A stretch of DNA of 64,000 bases, from assembly GCA_030145715.1 (NCBI GenBank), contig JAIXHQ010000002.1, forward strand, positions 62,001 through 126,000, given 5' to 3'. Under the pieces are notes generated by a model that was given only the letters and a program-made list of their open reading frames with translations, had not been told where the DNA came from and made no database searches. A program made the position numbers and the translations under genes. Positions 42,488-50,018 of this stretch are shown one piece after another (position 1 is the stretch's first letter; every line of letters starts with the position of its first letter). This DNA comes from Sphingopyxis sp. (GTDB lineage: Bacteria > Pseudomonadota > Alphaproteobacteria > Sphingomonadales > Sphingomonadaceae).

Positions 42488-42759
42488 AATACCCAACTCC
42501 TAGCTGCCGTGCCAACCTGCCGACTTGCGACCGTGTTCGCGAGTACAAGTTCAGTAAACGCGCATTCCTCAACACATAGCATCTTGAGATTTACTCGCGG
42601 AATAATCCGAAAATTGCTCCCAATAACAGGCAGATTTTGTTCTAATTTTGTTTCATGTATCTCCCGCCAGTCTGTGAAACCTACGGAAATTTACAGAATT
42701 CCGCGGAACGCCACGGAAAGGCGACTTGGACAACAAATACAGCTAAGCCATTGAAAAGA

Positions 42760-42836
42760 TGGTGCACCCGACAGGATTCGAACCTGTGGCCCCCAGATTA
42801 GGAATCTGATGCTCTATCCTGCTGAGCTACGGGTGC
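42760..42836 (-). tRNA. tRNA-Arg(CCT)
   Basis: Minus-strand cloverleaf of 77 bases. The acceptor arms GCACCCG and CGGGTGC pair fully, and the discriminator A is followed by an encoded CCA (42760-42762). The D arm GCTC/GAGC, anticodon stem TCAGA/TCTGG with loop TTCCTAA (anticodon CCT, reading AGG) and T arm ACAGG-TTCGAAT-CCTGT are all intact. Its 3' end faces the AT-richer patch at 41.6-42.76 kb, the usual orientation for integrase attachment sites. Confidence 0.97.
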
Positions 42837-42883
42837 GCCGGGGCTCGTTTAGCGGCGCGAAGCGTGAAGCGTCAATCGGTCGA

Positions 42884-43351
42884 TCAATTCGCCGCTTCGG
42901 GCGGGACGATCGGCACGAGCAGCGGCATCGCGGCGATCCCATCGTCGCGCAGGTCTTGCGCTTCTTGCGGCGATGTCTGTCCGTGGATCAGGGCTTCGGC
43001 GACGCGGCCTTCGTGCATCGCGCGTGCGGCATCGGCGAAATCGCGGCCGACCCAGCGCGATTGCGGCAGCATTTCGGCCTGCTTCGCGGCGATCTCGGCA
43101 ACCACCTTACGCATCAGGTCAGCCGAAATTTCGGGCGCAGATGCCGCCGCCGGCTTTGCTTCCGCCGCGACCAACTGGTTCGATTTGGCGCCGATGCGCG
43201 GCGCCATGACCGCCTTTCGCACGTCGCTGTCGCCGCATATGGGGCAGCCGATCAATCCGCGCGCCTGTTGGTCGGCGAAACTGTCGCTGCTGGCAAACCA
43301 GGCTTCGAAACGGTGGTCGCCAGCGGCACAATTCAGGTCGAAAACGATCAA
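42884..43351 (-). CDS. DUF1178 family protein
   Basis: A 155-aa conserved alphaproteobacterial/betaproteobacterial protein of unknown function. It begins (TTG start at 43351) LIVFDLNCAAGDHRFEAWF and continues with ARGLIGCPICGDSDVRKAVMAP, the zinc-ribbon-like CPxC of DUF1178. The C-terminus is acidic and Pro-rich. It lies one base after the glutaredoxin stop, so the two are coupled. The CPIC pair with an upstream Cys could bind metal, but no activity is known. Confidence 0.88.
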   Translation of the reverse strand: MIVFDLNCAAGDHRFEAWFASSDSFADQQARGLIGCPICGDSDVRKAVMAPRIGAKSNQLVAAEAKPAAASAPEISADLMRKVVAEIAAKQAEMLPQSRWVGRDFADAARAMHEGRVAEALIHGQTSPQEAQDLRDDGIAAMPLLVPIVPPEAAN

Positions 43352-43352
43352 A

Positions 43353-43613
43353 TCAGGCCAGCCCCAACAGGGGATCGAGCCCGCCGCGCGCATCGAGCGC
43401 CGCCATGTCGTCGCTGCCGCCGATATGTTTGCCGTCGATGAAAATCTGCGGCACCGTGCGCGCGCCGCCCGCGCGTTCGACCATCGCGTCGAACCCGGCG
43501 CGGTCCATCGTCACGTCGATCTCCTGATATTCGACGCCTTTGCCGTCCAGCAACGCCTTGGCACGCGAGCAATAGGGGCAGAGGAATTTCGTAAAAACTT
43601 CGATCTTGGCCAT
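43353..43613 (-). CDS. grxC: glutaredoxin 3
   Basis: Small 86-aa thiol-disulfide oxidoreductase using glutathione. It has the active site CPYC (residues 12-15), the cis-proline in RTVPQIFIDGKHIGG and a DDMAALDARGGLDPLL C-terminal helix, all as in GrxC. It lies between comF upstream (22-base gap) and DUF1178 downstream on the same strand, a common order in sphingomonads and related alphaproteobacteria. Confidence 0.95.
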   Translation of the reverse strand: MAKIEVFTKFLCPYCSRAKALLDGKGVEYQEIDVTMDRAGFDAMVERAGGARTVPQIFIDGKHIGGSDDMAALDARGGLDPLLGLA

Positions 43614-43635
43614 GCGGCTATCCTGTCATCTCTTC

Positions 43636-44481
43636 CTACGACATATCGGAATCCAACGAAGCAAAGTCAAATATGTTGCCGGTCATCAAGGCATCGGGAA
43701 CGACGCGCGCCCAGGTGAGCGCCGACACCCGCGCCGCGCCGCCGCGCCGCAGCACCCGCGCCGCCGCGCGCAGCGTCGCGCCGCTTGCATGGACATCGTC
43801 GATCAATACCAGATGACGCGCAGCCACGCGCGCCTTTGCGCCGGGGGCCAGCGCGAACGCCCCGCCGACGATCCGTTCGCGCTCGCGCCGCCCCTTGCCG
43901 CGCAGCGAAGCCGTGGCCCGCGTCCGCAACAGCAGGTGATGATCGTGCGGCACGCCGGTCAATCGGCTCAACGCATCCGCAACGAGCGCCGCCTGGTTAA
44001 AGCCGCGCGACCAGAGCCGCCAGCGGTGCAGCGGCACGGCGACCAGCACCATCTGTCCGGTATCGCCCAGCGCGGCAAGCCGCCGCGCCATCAACTGCGC
44101 CATCAACCGCGCATGGCCCGTCCGCCGACCATATTTGAACCGCAGCGCGACGGTGCGGGCGACGGGTCCATAGGCGACCGCCGCCGGAGCGCCTTCGAAG
44201 GGCGGCGGGTTGGCCAGGCAGGCGCCGCAGGACATCGGCTGGCCGACAATCGCGGTGGGCAGGGGGATCGAGCAATGCAAACAGGCGGGCCCGTCCAGAA
44301 AATGCAGCGACGACCAGCATCCCAGGCAGAATTGCCGATCCGCCCCGACGATCGTGCCGCAGCCCGGACAGCGCGGCGGCAGCGCATAATCGACCATCGC
44401 GCGCGCCGCGATCCGCAGCCAGCGGGCGGGCATTGCCGCCGACACCCTTGTTTCTTCGGCTTCCCCCGTCGCCATGGCCAT
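43636..44481 (-). CDS. comF: ComF family phosphoribosyltransferase-like protein
   Basis: A 281-aa protein. The N-terminal zinc module has paired cysteines (RCPGCG, FCLGCW, CLHC, SCGAC). The phosphoribosyltransferase fold follows, with VAVPLHRWRLWSRGFNQA and the PRPP-loop LVLIDDVHASGATL. ComF proteins in competent bacteria help DNA uptake; elsewhere the function is unclear. The start at 44481 has AAGGG five bases upstream; ATG at 44475 is the alternative. Its 5' end is 42 bases from that of a divergent methyltransferase gene. Confidence 0.92.
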   Translation of the reverse strand: MAMATGEAEETRVSAAMPARWLRIAARAMVDYALPPRCPGCGTIVGADRQFCLGCWSSLHFLDGPACLHCSIPLPTAIVGQPMSCGACLANPPPFEGAPAAVAYGPVARTVALRFKYGRRTGHARLMAQLMARRLAALGDTGQMVLVAVPLHRWRLWSRGFNQAALVADALSRLTGVPHDHHLLLRTRATASLRGKGRRERERIVGGAFALAPGAKARVAARHLVLIDDVHASGATLRAAARVLRRGGAARVSALTWARVVPDALMTGNIFDFASLDSDMS

Positions 44482-44523
44482 CCAGCCCTTGTGAAGCATC
44501 GGCGAAGGCGGCACAAGCCGCGC

Positions 44524-45375
44524 ATGTCGCAGTCCCCGCGCCCGCTGTTTTCATCCGCCCGCCACCGCAGCCAGCGCGACCGCATGGCACGCCTGCCCGT
44601 CGCCGCCAATTTCCTGGCCCCGGTGATCGCCGAAACCCTGCTCGACCGGCTGGCAATGGTCACCCGCGAATTTCCGCGCACCCTGTTGATCGGCGCACAT
44701 GACAGGGCGCTGATCGACCATCTGCGCGCCGTCGGCACCGAATTGACGATCATCGAGGCCGGGCCAAGGCTTGCCTTGCAAAGCGGCGCGATCGCGGTCG
44801 AAGCCGACGCGGTCGACCTGCCCTTTGCCGGTTTCGACCTGATCGTCTGGCCGGGCGGGCTCGACAGCGTCAACGACGTCCCCGGCGCGCTGGTTCGGCT
44901 GCGCGCATTGCTGGCACCCGACGGGCTGCTGCTCGGCACCTTTGTCGGTGACGGCAGCTTGCCCCGGCTTCGCCGCGCGATGATGACGGACGGCGTCCGG
45001 TCGATCGCGCGAATGCACCCGCAGATCGACCTGTCGGCCATGGGCAACCTGCTTCAGCGTGTCGGCTTCACCATGCCCGTCGTCGATGTCGAGGCGCTGA
45101 CCGTGCGATATGGCGACTGGTTCGCGATGGTCCGCGATCTGCGCGCCGCCGGGCTATCCAGCCGACTGGCGCCCGCGCCGCCGCCGCTGACGCGGGAAGA
45201 AGCCGCACGGATCGCCGCGGCCTTTACCGCGCAGGCCGACCCCGATGGCCGCATCGCCGACAGTTTCCGCCTTGTCCATTTCAGCGGCTGGGCCCCCCAC
45301 CCCGATCAGCAACAACCCGCCCGCCGGGGTAGCGGCAGCGTCTCGCTGGCCGACGCATTGAAACCGAGGGTCTAA
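44524..45375 (+). CDS. SAM-dependent methyltransferase (BioC/NDUFAF5-like)
   Basis: A 283-aa class I methyltransferase. Residues about 20-160 carry a Rossmann-like region (FPRTLLIGAHDRALIDHL, then LPFAGFDLIVWPGGLDSVNDVPGALVRLRALL, the motif II and III pattern). The layout, with a C-terminal helical part, resembles the BioC/NDUFAF5 hydroxylase/methyltransferase family conserved next to comF in alphaproteobacteria. The glycine-rich SAM loop is degenerate (LLIGAHD), so catalytic competence is not certain. The far larger frame that begins at 43606 is an artefact of reading through comF on the opposite strand. Confidence 0.8.
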   Translation: MSQSPRPLFSSARHRSQRDRMARLPVAANFLAPVIAETLLDRLAMVTREFPRTLLIGAHDRALIDHLRAVGTELTIIEAGPRLALQSGAIAVEADAVDLPFAGFDLIVWPGGLDSVNDVPGALVRLRALLAPDGLLLGTFVGDGSLPRLRRAMMTDGVRSIARMHPQIDLSAMGNLLQRVGFTMPVVDVEALTVRYGDWFAMVRDLRAAGLSSRLAPAPPPLTREEAARIAAAFTAQADPDGRIADSFRLVHFSGWAPHPDQQQPARRGSGSVSLADALKPRV

Positions 45376-45384
45376 GACTGCGTT

Positions 45385-45407
45385 CGGTTTTGACGGAATC
45401 AAAACCG
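45385..45407 (+). terminator. hairpin after the methyltransferase gene
   Basis: A perfect 9-base stem CGGTTTTGA/TCAAAACCG with a 5-base loop, 10 bases after the stop codon. A run of seven T (45421-45427) lies 13 bases further on, further than in a standard intrinsic terminator. Confidence 0.55.
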
Positions 45408-45429
45408 GCACTCTGGATTCTTTTTTTCC

Positions 45430-45472
45430 GTGATTTCCGAGACGCGAAATGTTCCATTTCGCTCGAAATCAC
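45430..45472. terminator. long hairpin between convergent genes
   Basis: Outer arms GTGATTT/AAATCAC (45430-45436 and 45466-45472) and inner arms CGAAATG/CATTTCG (45445-45451 and 45455-45461) form one extended stem-loop abutting the stop of the Nudix gene. It could end transcription from that gene, although no T-run follows on the minus strand. Confidence 0.5.
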
Positions 45473-45473
45473 T

Positions 45474-45902
45474 CTAGATCAGCGCCTCGAGCAGCCCGAT
45501 CAGCGGCTTGTCGGCTGGCGGCATGTCGAGCGCGTGCAGTTCGACCGGACGCACCCAGCGCAGCGCGCTGGCATGGCGCGCAACCGGCGTCCCGCGCCAT
45601 TTTCGGCAGACATAAAGGAGCAGCAGCAAATGCCTGTCCTCCAGCATGTCGCTCGCGAAACAGGCGGGGGCGAGGCACGCATGATCGACGTCGATCGCCA
45701 GTTCCTCTTCCAGTTCGCGGATCAGCGCCGCTTCGGGCGTCTCGCCGGGTTCCAGCTTTCCGCCGGGAAACTCCCACAGTCCAGCCATTGGCAACCCCGC
45801 TGGCCGTTGCTGAACGAGCAGCCGTCCGTCGCGGTCCACCAGCGCCGCCGCAACGACGACAAGGCTGTTTTTTGGCGGTTTTCCGGGGGCAAACGGGGAC
45901 AA
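45474..45902 (-). CDS. mutT: Nudix hydrolase, MutT type (8-oxo-dGTP diphosphatase)
   Basis: A 142-aa Nudix hydrolase, expected to clear oxidised nucleotides such as 8-oxo-dGTP. The Nudix box is complete: GGKLEPGETPEAALIRELEE with its EE(L) (about residues 47-69). WEFPGGK precedes it as in MutT. There is no ATG near the N-terminus; TTG at 45902 is supported by AGGAAGG eight bases upstream (45911-45917). The gene is convergent with the methyltransferase and divergent from the first pilin gene. Confidence 0.9.
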   Translation of the reverse strand: MSPFAPGKPPKNSLVVVAAALVDRDGRLLVQQRPAGLPMAGLWEFPGGKLEPGETPEAALIRELEEELAIDVDHACLAPACFASDMLEDRHLLLLLYVCRKWRGTPVARHASALRWVRPVELHALDMPPADKPLIGLLEALI

Positions 45903-45910
45903 AATGTTAA

Positions 45911-45917
45911 CCTTCCT
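45911..45917 (-). promoter_or_regulatory. ribosome binding site fixing the Nudix gene start
   Basis: AGGAAGG on the minus strand, eight bases before the TTG at 45902. It is the only plausible site and supports the non-ATG start. Confidence 0.7.
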
Positions 45918-45968
45918 ATGCGAATGTCGGAACCCTCGGGAACTATAAACACAGTCAGGGGCGGAACA

Positions 45969-46139
45969 ATGCGCAACTTTTACAGGCTGATGCGGTCGAC
46001 CAGAGCCGCCACAGCCGTCGAATATGGCCTGATATTAGGCCTCGTCTTTCTGGCGGTGGTCGTCTCCGTGGGAAATGTCGCAAACTCCACGACGAACATG
46101 TGGAGCGGCATCTCGACCGCGGCACAAAAGCACATGTAA
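45969..46139 (+). CDS. Flp/Fap pilin component (first copy)
   Basis: A 56-aa Flp-type prepilin: MRNFYRLMRSTRAATAVEY, then one membrane-spanning hydrophobic stretch (GLILGLVFLAVVVSVGNVA) and a short C-terminal part. The ATAVEY motif matches the EY pair of Flp pilins processed by the TadV peptidase; the residue before the motif is Ala where Gly is more usual. Flp pili serve surface adhesion. No tad/cpa secretion genes lie within the window. A second copy follows after 182 bases. Confidence 0.87.
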   Translation: MRNFYRLMRSTRAATAVEYGLILGLVFLAVVVSVGNVANSTTNMWSGISTAAQKHM

Positions 46140-46321
46140 TCCCTGTTTAGATCGGATGCCCTACCGTCAGGACATAAAAGATCGCCTGTCCGATTTCGGG
46201 ACTCGTCATTTCGTCCGGTTTGGCTGCCGCATTAAGATTTTCAAAACCTATTCCGCCTAGACCTGCAACGGTTGACCCCGACCAGACCGTCAACAGGGTA
46301 AGTGAAACGAGGAGACCAGTC

Positions 46322-46492
46322 ATGAAGTTCATCAAGAAATTCGTCCGCGACACCGAAGCCGCGACCGCCATCGAATATGGCCTGATCGCCGCTCTGATCG
46401 CCGTCGCCGGCATCACCGCTATGGGCGCCGTCGGCAACAGCGTCAGCAACACCTTCACCAAGGTTGGCACCGAGCTCGACAAGAAGCGTTAA
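46322..46492 (+). CDS. Flp/Fap pilin component (second copy)
   Basis: A 56-aa Flp prepilin: MKFIKKFVRDTEAATAIEY, then the hydrophobic helix GLIAALIAVAGITAMGAVGN and a short polar tail. A strong GAGGAGA ribosome site precedes the ATG, and a classical terminator follows, suggesting high expression as expected of a major pilin. Like its neighbour it has Ala at the predicted cleavage position. The two copies share the motif region but differ in the tail, so they may be major and minor subunits. Confidence 0.92.
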   Translation: MKFIKKFVRDTEAATAIEYGLIAALIAVAGITAMGAVGNSVSNTFTKVGTELDKKR

Positions 46493-46502
46493 GCTTGGCG
46501 GC

Positions 46503-46519
46503 CCGCTCTATCAGAGCGG
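46503..46519 (+). repeat. short hairpin after the second pilin gene
   Basis: CCGCTCT-ATC-AGAGCGG, a perfect 7-base stem with a 3-base loop, 11 bases after the stop and upstream of the main terminator. It may protect the pilin transcript 3' end (inference). Confidence 0.5.
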
Positions 46520-46532
46520 CAAGAACATGAAG

Positions 46533-46561
46533 GGGCGGTGGAGCATTCCACCGCCCTTTTT
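46533..46561 (+). terminator. intrinsic terminator of the pilin gene
   Basis: Perfect 10-base GC-rich stem GGGCGGTGGA/TCCACCGCCC with loop GCAT, followed directly by five T (46557-46561). This is the clearest Rho-independent terminator in the window. It ends just before the stop of the convergent protease gene. Confidence 0.92.
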
Positions 46562-46567
46562 ATTTGC

Positions 46568-48067
46568 CTAACGACTGCCGTAAACGACGACTTTCACCTT
46601 TTGCCCTGGCGTCAGGGCGCTGGTCGCGGTCAGGCGGTTGAGCACCTGAAACCGTTCCGACTGATAATCGGCATAGGCCATGCGTTGAGCCAGCGTGGCG
46701 ACCGTATCGCCGCGCGCCACCGTCACCACATGGATTCGGCGCGGTTTGATTGCCGTGGCTTCCGCCGCGCTCAATCGCCGGACGCTGTTGAACATCGAAT
46801 TGAAGACACCGCCGCCCCCTGCCTTGGTCAGCGCGACGAAATGATAGGCGCTGGTGCGCGAAAATTCATAGGCAAAGACGGTCACATCGACCTGTCCCGA
46901 CTGGCTGTTGACGCGCGCGGTCGAATAGGATGCCGGGATGCCGCCCACGGTCGTACGCTGAATAGTACCGGGATTGACCGTGGCGTTTCCGGCGACCGAC
47001 TGAAAAGCCGCGGCGATATAGGCATTCATATCGCCATTATAGGTGCCGGTGGTGAATTGCGCCTGCCCGCCATTGCCGCTGATCGATACCGCGTCGGCAC
47101 CATTTTGCATCCCATAGCCGCTCGGCACCGCGAATTTGAGCCGCATGTCGGGGTGAAGAAATTCGTTTCCGTCCACCACGCCCTGCGCCGGGTCGTCGCC
47201 GTACAGCACATTATCGACCGCCGCGAAAAACGCATCGGCGTTGCGCATACCGCCGTTTCCGCCGACCCGACTTGCCAGCGTTTGCGCATTCCGCACGCGC
47301 GAAGCGGGGTCGGGGTGCGTGCTCGCCCATTCGGGAAGCGAACGCGCGTCGCCGCCCGCCAGCCGCGCATCAAGGCTAGTCTGCGCGGCCAGGCTTGCCA
47401 GCATTGTCGACAGCGCGACGGGATCATAGCCCGCGCTCCGCAGATATTGGACGCCAAGCTGATCGGCCTCCAGTTCCTGGCTGCGCGAAAACCCCAGCGT
47501 CGCCATCTGTGCGATGCGCTGTGAATTATTCTGGAGCAACCCGCCCAGCCCGCCGAGCAGACCGCCATTGTCGCCGATCACGCCGCCCAGCACCGCGCCC
47601 AGCACGCCGAGAATCTGGTTGCGCGTCGCCGCCGACTGGCGTTTCTTGCTGTGCTGTGCGGCGACATGGCCGACCTCGTGCCCCAGGACGCCGGCAAGTT
47701 CGCCCTCGTCGTTCATCAGCGCCATCAACTGGCGCGTGACATAGACATAGCCGCCGGGGATCGCGAAGGCGTTGTTGACGGGTGAATTGAGCAAGGTGAC
47801 GGTAAAATCGCTGGGACTGCGCGAGAGACCCGACTGAAGCGCGATATTCTGTCCGATGCGGTTCACATAGGCGGCCTGCGACCCGGCATAGGCGCCGCCA
47901 AATTCCTGCACCAGTTGCGGGTGGGCGTCGGACCCCTGCTTGCGTTCGGCGGACGAGATATTGGTCTGGGTCTTGATCGCCCTCAACTGGGCGTCGGCCG
48001 CACCGGCCACCGCGATACCGCCGACCAACAGCGCCGCCGCCAGGGCCTTTCCGCTTTTCCAATTCAT
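46568..48067 (-). CDS. M48 family zinc metalloprotease with C-terminal LysM-like domain
   Basis: A 499-aa exported protease. The start at 48067 has GGGAGG seven bases upstream. A signal peptide ends GAADAQ (about residue 26). The peptidase domain has the zinc motif HEVGHVAAQH and the third ligand in SQELEADQLG. The last 55 residues (from RRIHVVTVARGDTV) resemble a LysM-like module that may bind peptidoglycan. Periplasmic M48 enzymes such as BepA survey outer-membrane protein assembly; a similar quality-control role is inferred. The long frame upstream of 48067 overlaps accA antisense and is rejected. Confidence 0.9.
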   Translation of the reverse strand: MNWKSGKALAAALLVGGIAVAGAADAQLRAIKTQTNISSAERKQGSDAHPQLVQEFGGAYAGSQAAYVNRIGQNIALQSGLSRSPSDFTVTLLNSPVNNAFAIPGGYVYVTRQLMALMNDEGELAGVLGHEVGHVAAQHSKKRQSAATRNQILGVLGAVLGGVIGDNGGLLGGLGGLLQNNSQRIAQMATLGFSRSQELEADQLGVQYLRSAGYDPVALSTMLASLAAQTSLDARLAGGDARSLPEWASTHPDPASRVRNAQTLASRVGGNGGMRNADAFFAAVDNVLYGDDPAQGVVDGNEFLHPDMRLKFAVPSGYGMQNGADAVSISGNGGQAQFTTGTYNGDMNAYIAAAFQSVAGNATVNPGTIQRTTVGGIPASYSTARVNSQSGQVDVTVFAYEFSRTSAYHFVALTKAGGGGVFNSMFNSVRRLSAAEATAIKPRRIHVVTVARGDTVATLAQRMAYADYQSERFQVLNRLTATSALTPGQKVKVVVYGSR

Positions 48068-48147
48068 CCACATTCCTCCCACATCATGCGGCCTGCCAGG
48101 TCGAAGGGGGAACGCGACGGGCCGTGATCGGGTTCCGCAAGCCCGGT

Positions 48148-49095
48148 TCAGGCGCGGCCCATCGCCAGGAATTTTTCCTCGCGCGCGGCAAGGATCGCGT
48201 CGCGCGGCAGACCTTTCAGCGCGTCGAGTTCCTGTTCGATCGCATCGCCCAGCGCGGCGATCGCAACCTCTGGCGAACGGTGCGCGCCGCCGACGGGTTC
48301 GGGGACAATACGGTCGATGACCTTGAGCGCGAGAAGATCCTGCGCCGACATCTTCATGGCCGCCGCGGCATCCGCCGCCTTGTCCGACGTCCGCCACAGG
48401 ATCGACGCGCAACCTTCGGGCGAAATCACCGAATAGACGGCATGTTCGAACATCAGCACCCGGTTCGCCGCCGCCAGCGCGATGGCGCCGCCCGACCCGC
48501 CTTCACCGACAACCGCCGCGACCATCGGAACGCCAAGCGCCAGGCATTGTTCGGTCGATCGCGCGATCGCTTCGGCCTGACCGCGTTCCTCTGCCTGGAT
48601 GCCCGGAAAGGCGCCCGAGGTATCGACCAGCGTCACCACGGGCAGGCCAAAGCGGTCGGCAAGCTGCATCAGGCGGATCGCCTTGCGATACCCCTCGGGC
48701 TTCGCCATCCCGAAATTATGCTTCATCCGCGACGGAATATCGTCGCCCTTTTCATGCCCGATCACCATCACCCGGCGACCGCGAAACCGCGCAAGCCCGC
48801 CGAGAATCGCTTGATCGTCGCTGAAATTGCGGTCGCCGGCCAGCGGCATCCAGTCGTCGAACATATCGGCGACATAATGTTTGAAGTGCGGGCGATCGGG
48901 ATGGCGCGCGACCTGCGTTTTTTGCCAGGGCGTCAGTTTCGAATAGATTTCGCGCAGCAGTTTCGAGGATTTATCCTCCAGCCGTGCAATATCATTGTCG
49001 ATGTTGAGCGTGGGGTCGTCCCCCATCTCGCGCAGTTCGGCAATCTGGCGATCGAGCGCCGCGACCTGTTTTTCGAAGTCCAGAAAGGCTGTCAT
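48148..49095 (-). CDS. accA: acetyl-CoA carboxylase carboxyltransferase subunit alpha
   Basis: Transfers CO2 from biotin to acetyl-CoA with AccD to make malonyl-CoA, the first step of fatty acid synthesis. The 315-aa protein has the usual N-terminal coiled region (FEKQVAALDRQIAEL), then the crotonase-like core with FGMAKPEGYRKAIRLM, TLVDTSGAFPG, the GEGGSGGAIAL oxyanion region and SVISPEGCASILWR. It lies 11 bases after the recombinase gene on the same strand, an order common in alphaproteobacteria. Confidence 0.97.
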   Translation of the reverse strand: MTAFLDFEKQVAALDRQIAELREMGDDPTLNIDNDIARLEDKSSKLLREIYSKLTPWQKTQVARHPDRPHFKHYVADMFDDWMPLAGDRNFSDDQAILGGLARFRGRRVMVIGHEKGDDIPSRMKHNFGMAKPEGYRKAIRLMQLADRFGLPVVTLVDTSGAFPGIQAEERGQAEAIARSTEQCLALGVPMVAAVVGEGGSGGAIALAAANRVLMFEHAVYSVISPEGCASILWRTSDKAADAAAAMKMSAQDLLALKVIDRIVPEPVGGAHRSPEVAIAALGDAIEQELDALKGLPRDAILAAREEKFLAMGRA

Positions 49096-49106
49096 GGCAA
49101 AGACCG

Positions 49107-50018
49107 CTAGGAGGAAGGCGCGTTGAGGTCAACGTTCTCCATCCGCGCCAGCGGATGGCGCCGGTTGACCAGTTCGACCAGTCGGCGGCTGTCGACATGG
49201 GTATAGATTTCGGTGGTCGCGATGTCGGCATGGCCCAGCATCAATTGCAATGCGCGCAGATCCGCGCCGCCTTCGAGCAGGTGGGTGGCAAAGGCGTGGC
49301 GCAGCACATGCGGGCTGATCGCGGTGGGATCAATCCCTGCGCGCGCCGCCAGTTCGCGGAGCATCTGGAACAGCCGGACGCGCGAAATATGCGCCTTGCC
49401 CGACGGAAACAGCCAGGGCGATCCGTCGGCGATCAACGGCAGCCAGCGGTCGAACGCCTGGCGCGCACGGTCGGACACGGGCACCAGCCGTTCCTTGTCG
49501 CCCTTACCCCGGACGATCAGATATTCGCGTTCGCCAGCGACGGCGCGGCGCGGCAGCGACACAAGTTCGCTGGCGCGCAGCCCCGATCCATAAAGTAGTT
49601 CGAGGAGCAGCAGCATCCGCACCGCGCTGGCCGGCGGCGATGGCCCCGCCGCTTCCTCGCCCGCCTGTTCGAACAGGCGATCGACGTCGGCATGGGCCAG
49701 GATGCGCGGCAACGGGCGGCGCGTCGCGGGCCGGGCGATGTCGAGCGCCGGATTGTCGGCACGTTCCCCCTCGTCGATCAGAAAGGCGAAGAATTGGCGC
49801 AGCGCGGACAGCTTGCGCGCGGCGCTGCTGGCGGCCAACGCATGATAGTCCGCCATCAATTTTCGCAGCGCGGCCGCATCGGCATCGCCAAGCGGCCCCT
49901 GTATCCATTCGGCCGCCTGTTCCAGATCGCGGCGATAGGCGGCCAGCGTGTTGCGCGAGGCGCCCCGTTCGGCCGCCATCATTTCCAGAAAGCGGCCGAT
50001 CAGGACGCCGTCAGACAC
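49107..50018 (-). CDS. xerD: tyrosine recombinase XerD-like
   Basis: A 303-aa site-specific recombinase, probably XerD acting with XerC at the dif site to resolve chromosome dimers. The N-terminal SAM-like domain (about 1-90) is followed by the catalytic domain with the Arg in YGSGLRASELVSL, the Lys in VRGKGDKERLVP and the HxLRH box HVLRHAFATHLLEGG. The later LGHADIATTEIYTHV supplies the nucleophile Tyr. The GTG start overlaps the upstream gene by 8 bases. XerC-like and other integrases share these motifs, but the accA neighbour favours XerD. Confidence 0.9.
   Translation of the reverse strand: MSDGVLIGRFLEMMAAERGASRNTLAAYRRDLEQAAEWIQGPLGDADAAALRKLMADYHALAASSAARKLSALRQFFAFLIDEGERADNPALDIARPATRRPLPRILAHADVDRLFEQAGEEAAGPSPPASAVRMLLLLELLYGSGLRASELVSLPRRAVAGEREYLIVRGKGDKERLVPVSDRARQAFDRWLPLIADGSPWLFPSGKAHISRVRLFQMLRELAARAGIDPTAISPHVLRHAFATHLLEGGADLRALQLMLGHADIATTEIYTHVDSRRLVELVNRRHPLARMENVDLNAPSS

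Noticed and set aside
43606-44523. Long upstream extension of the methyltransferase frame
   Set aside because: It runs antisense through comF; the ATG at 44524 gives a family-length protein.
45903-45968. An EcfG-type GGAAC promoter before the first pilin
   Set aside because: GGAAC is present, but no matching -10 (CGTT) occurs at 16-17 bases.
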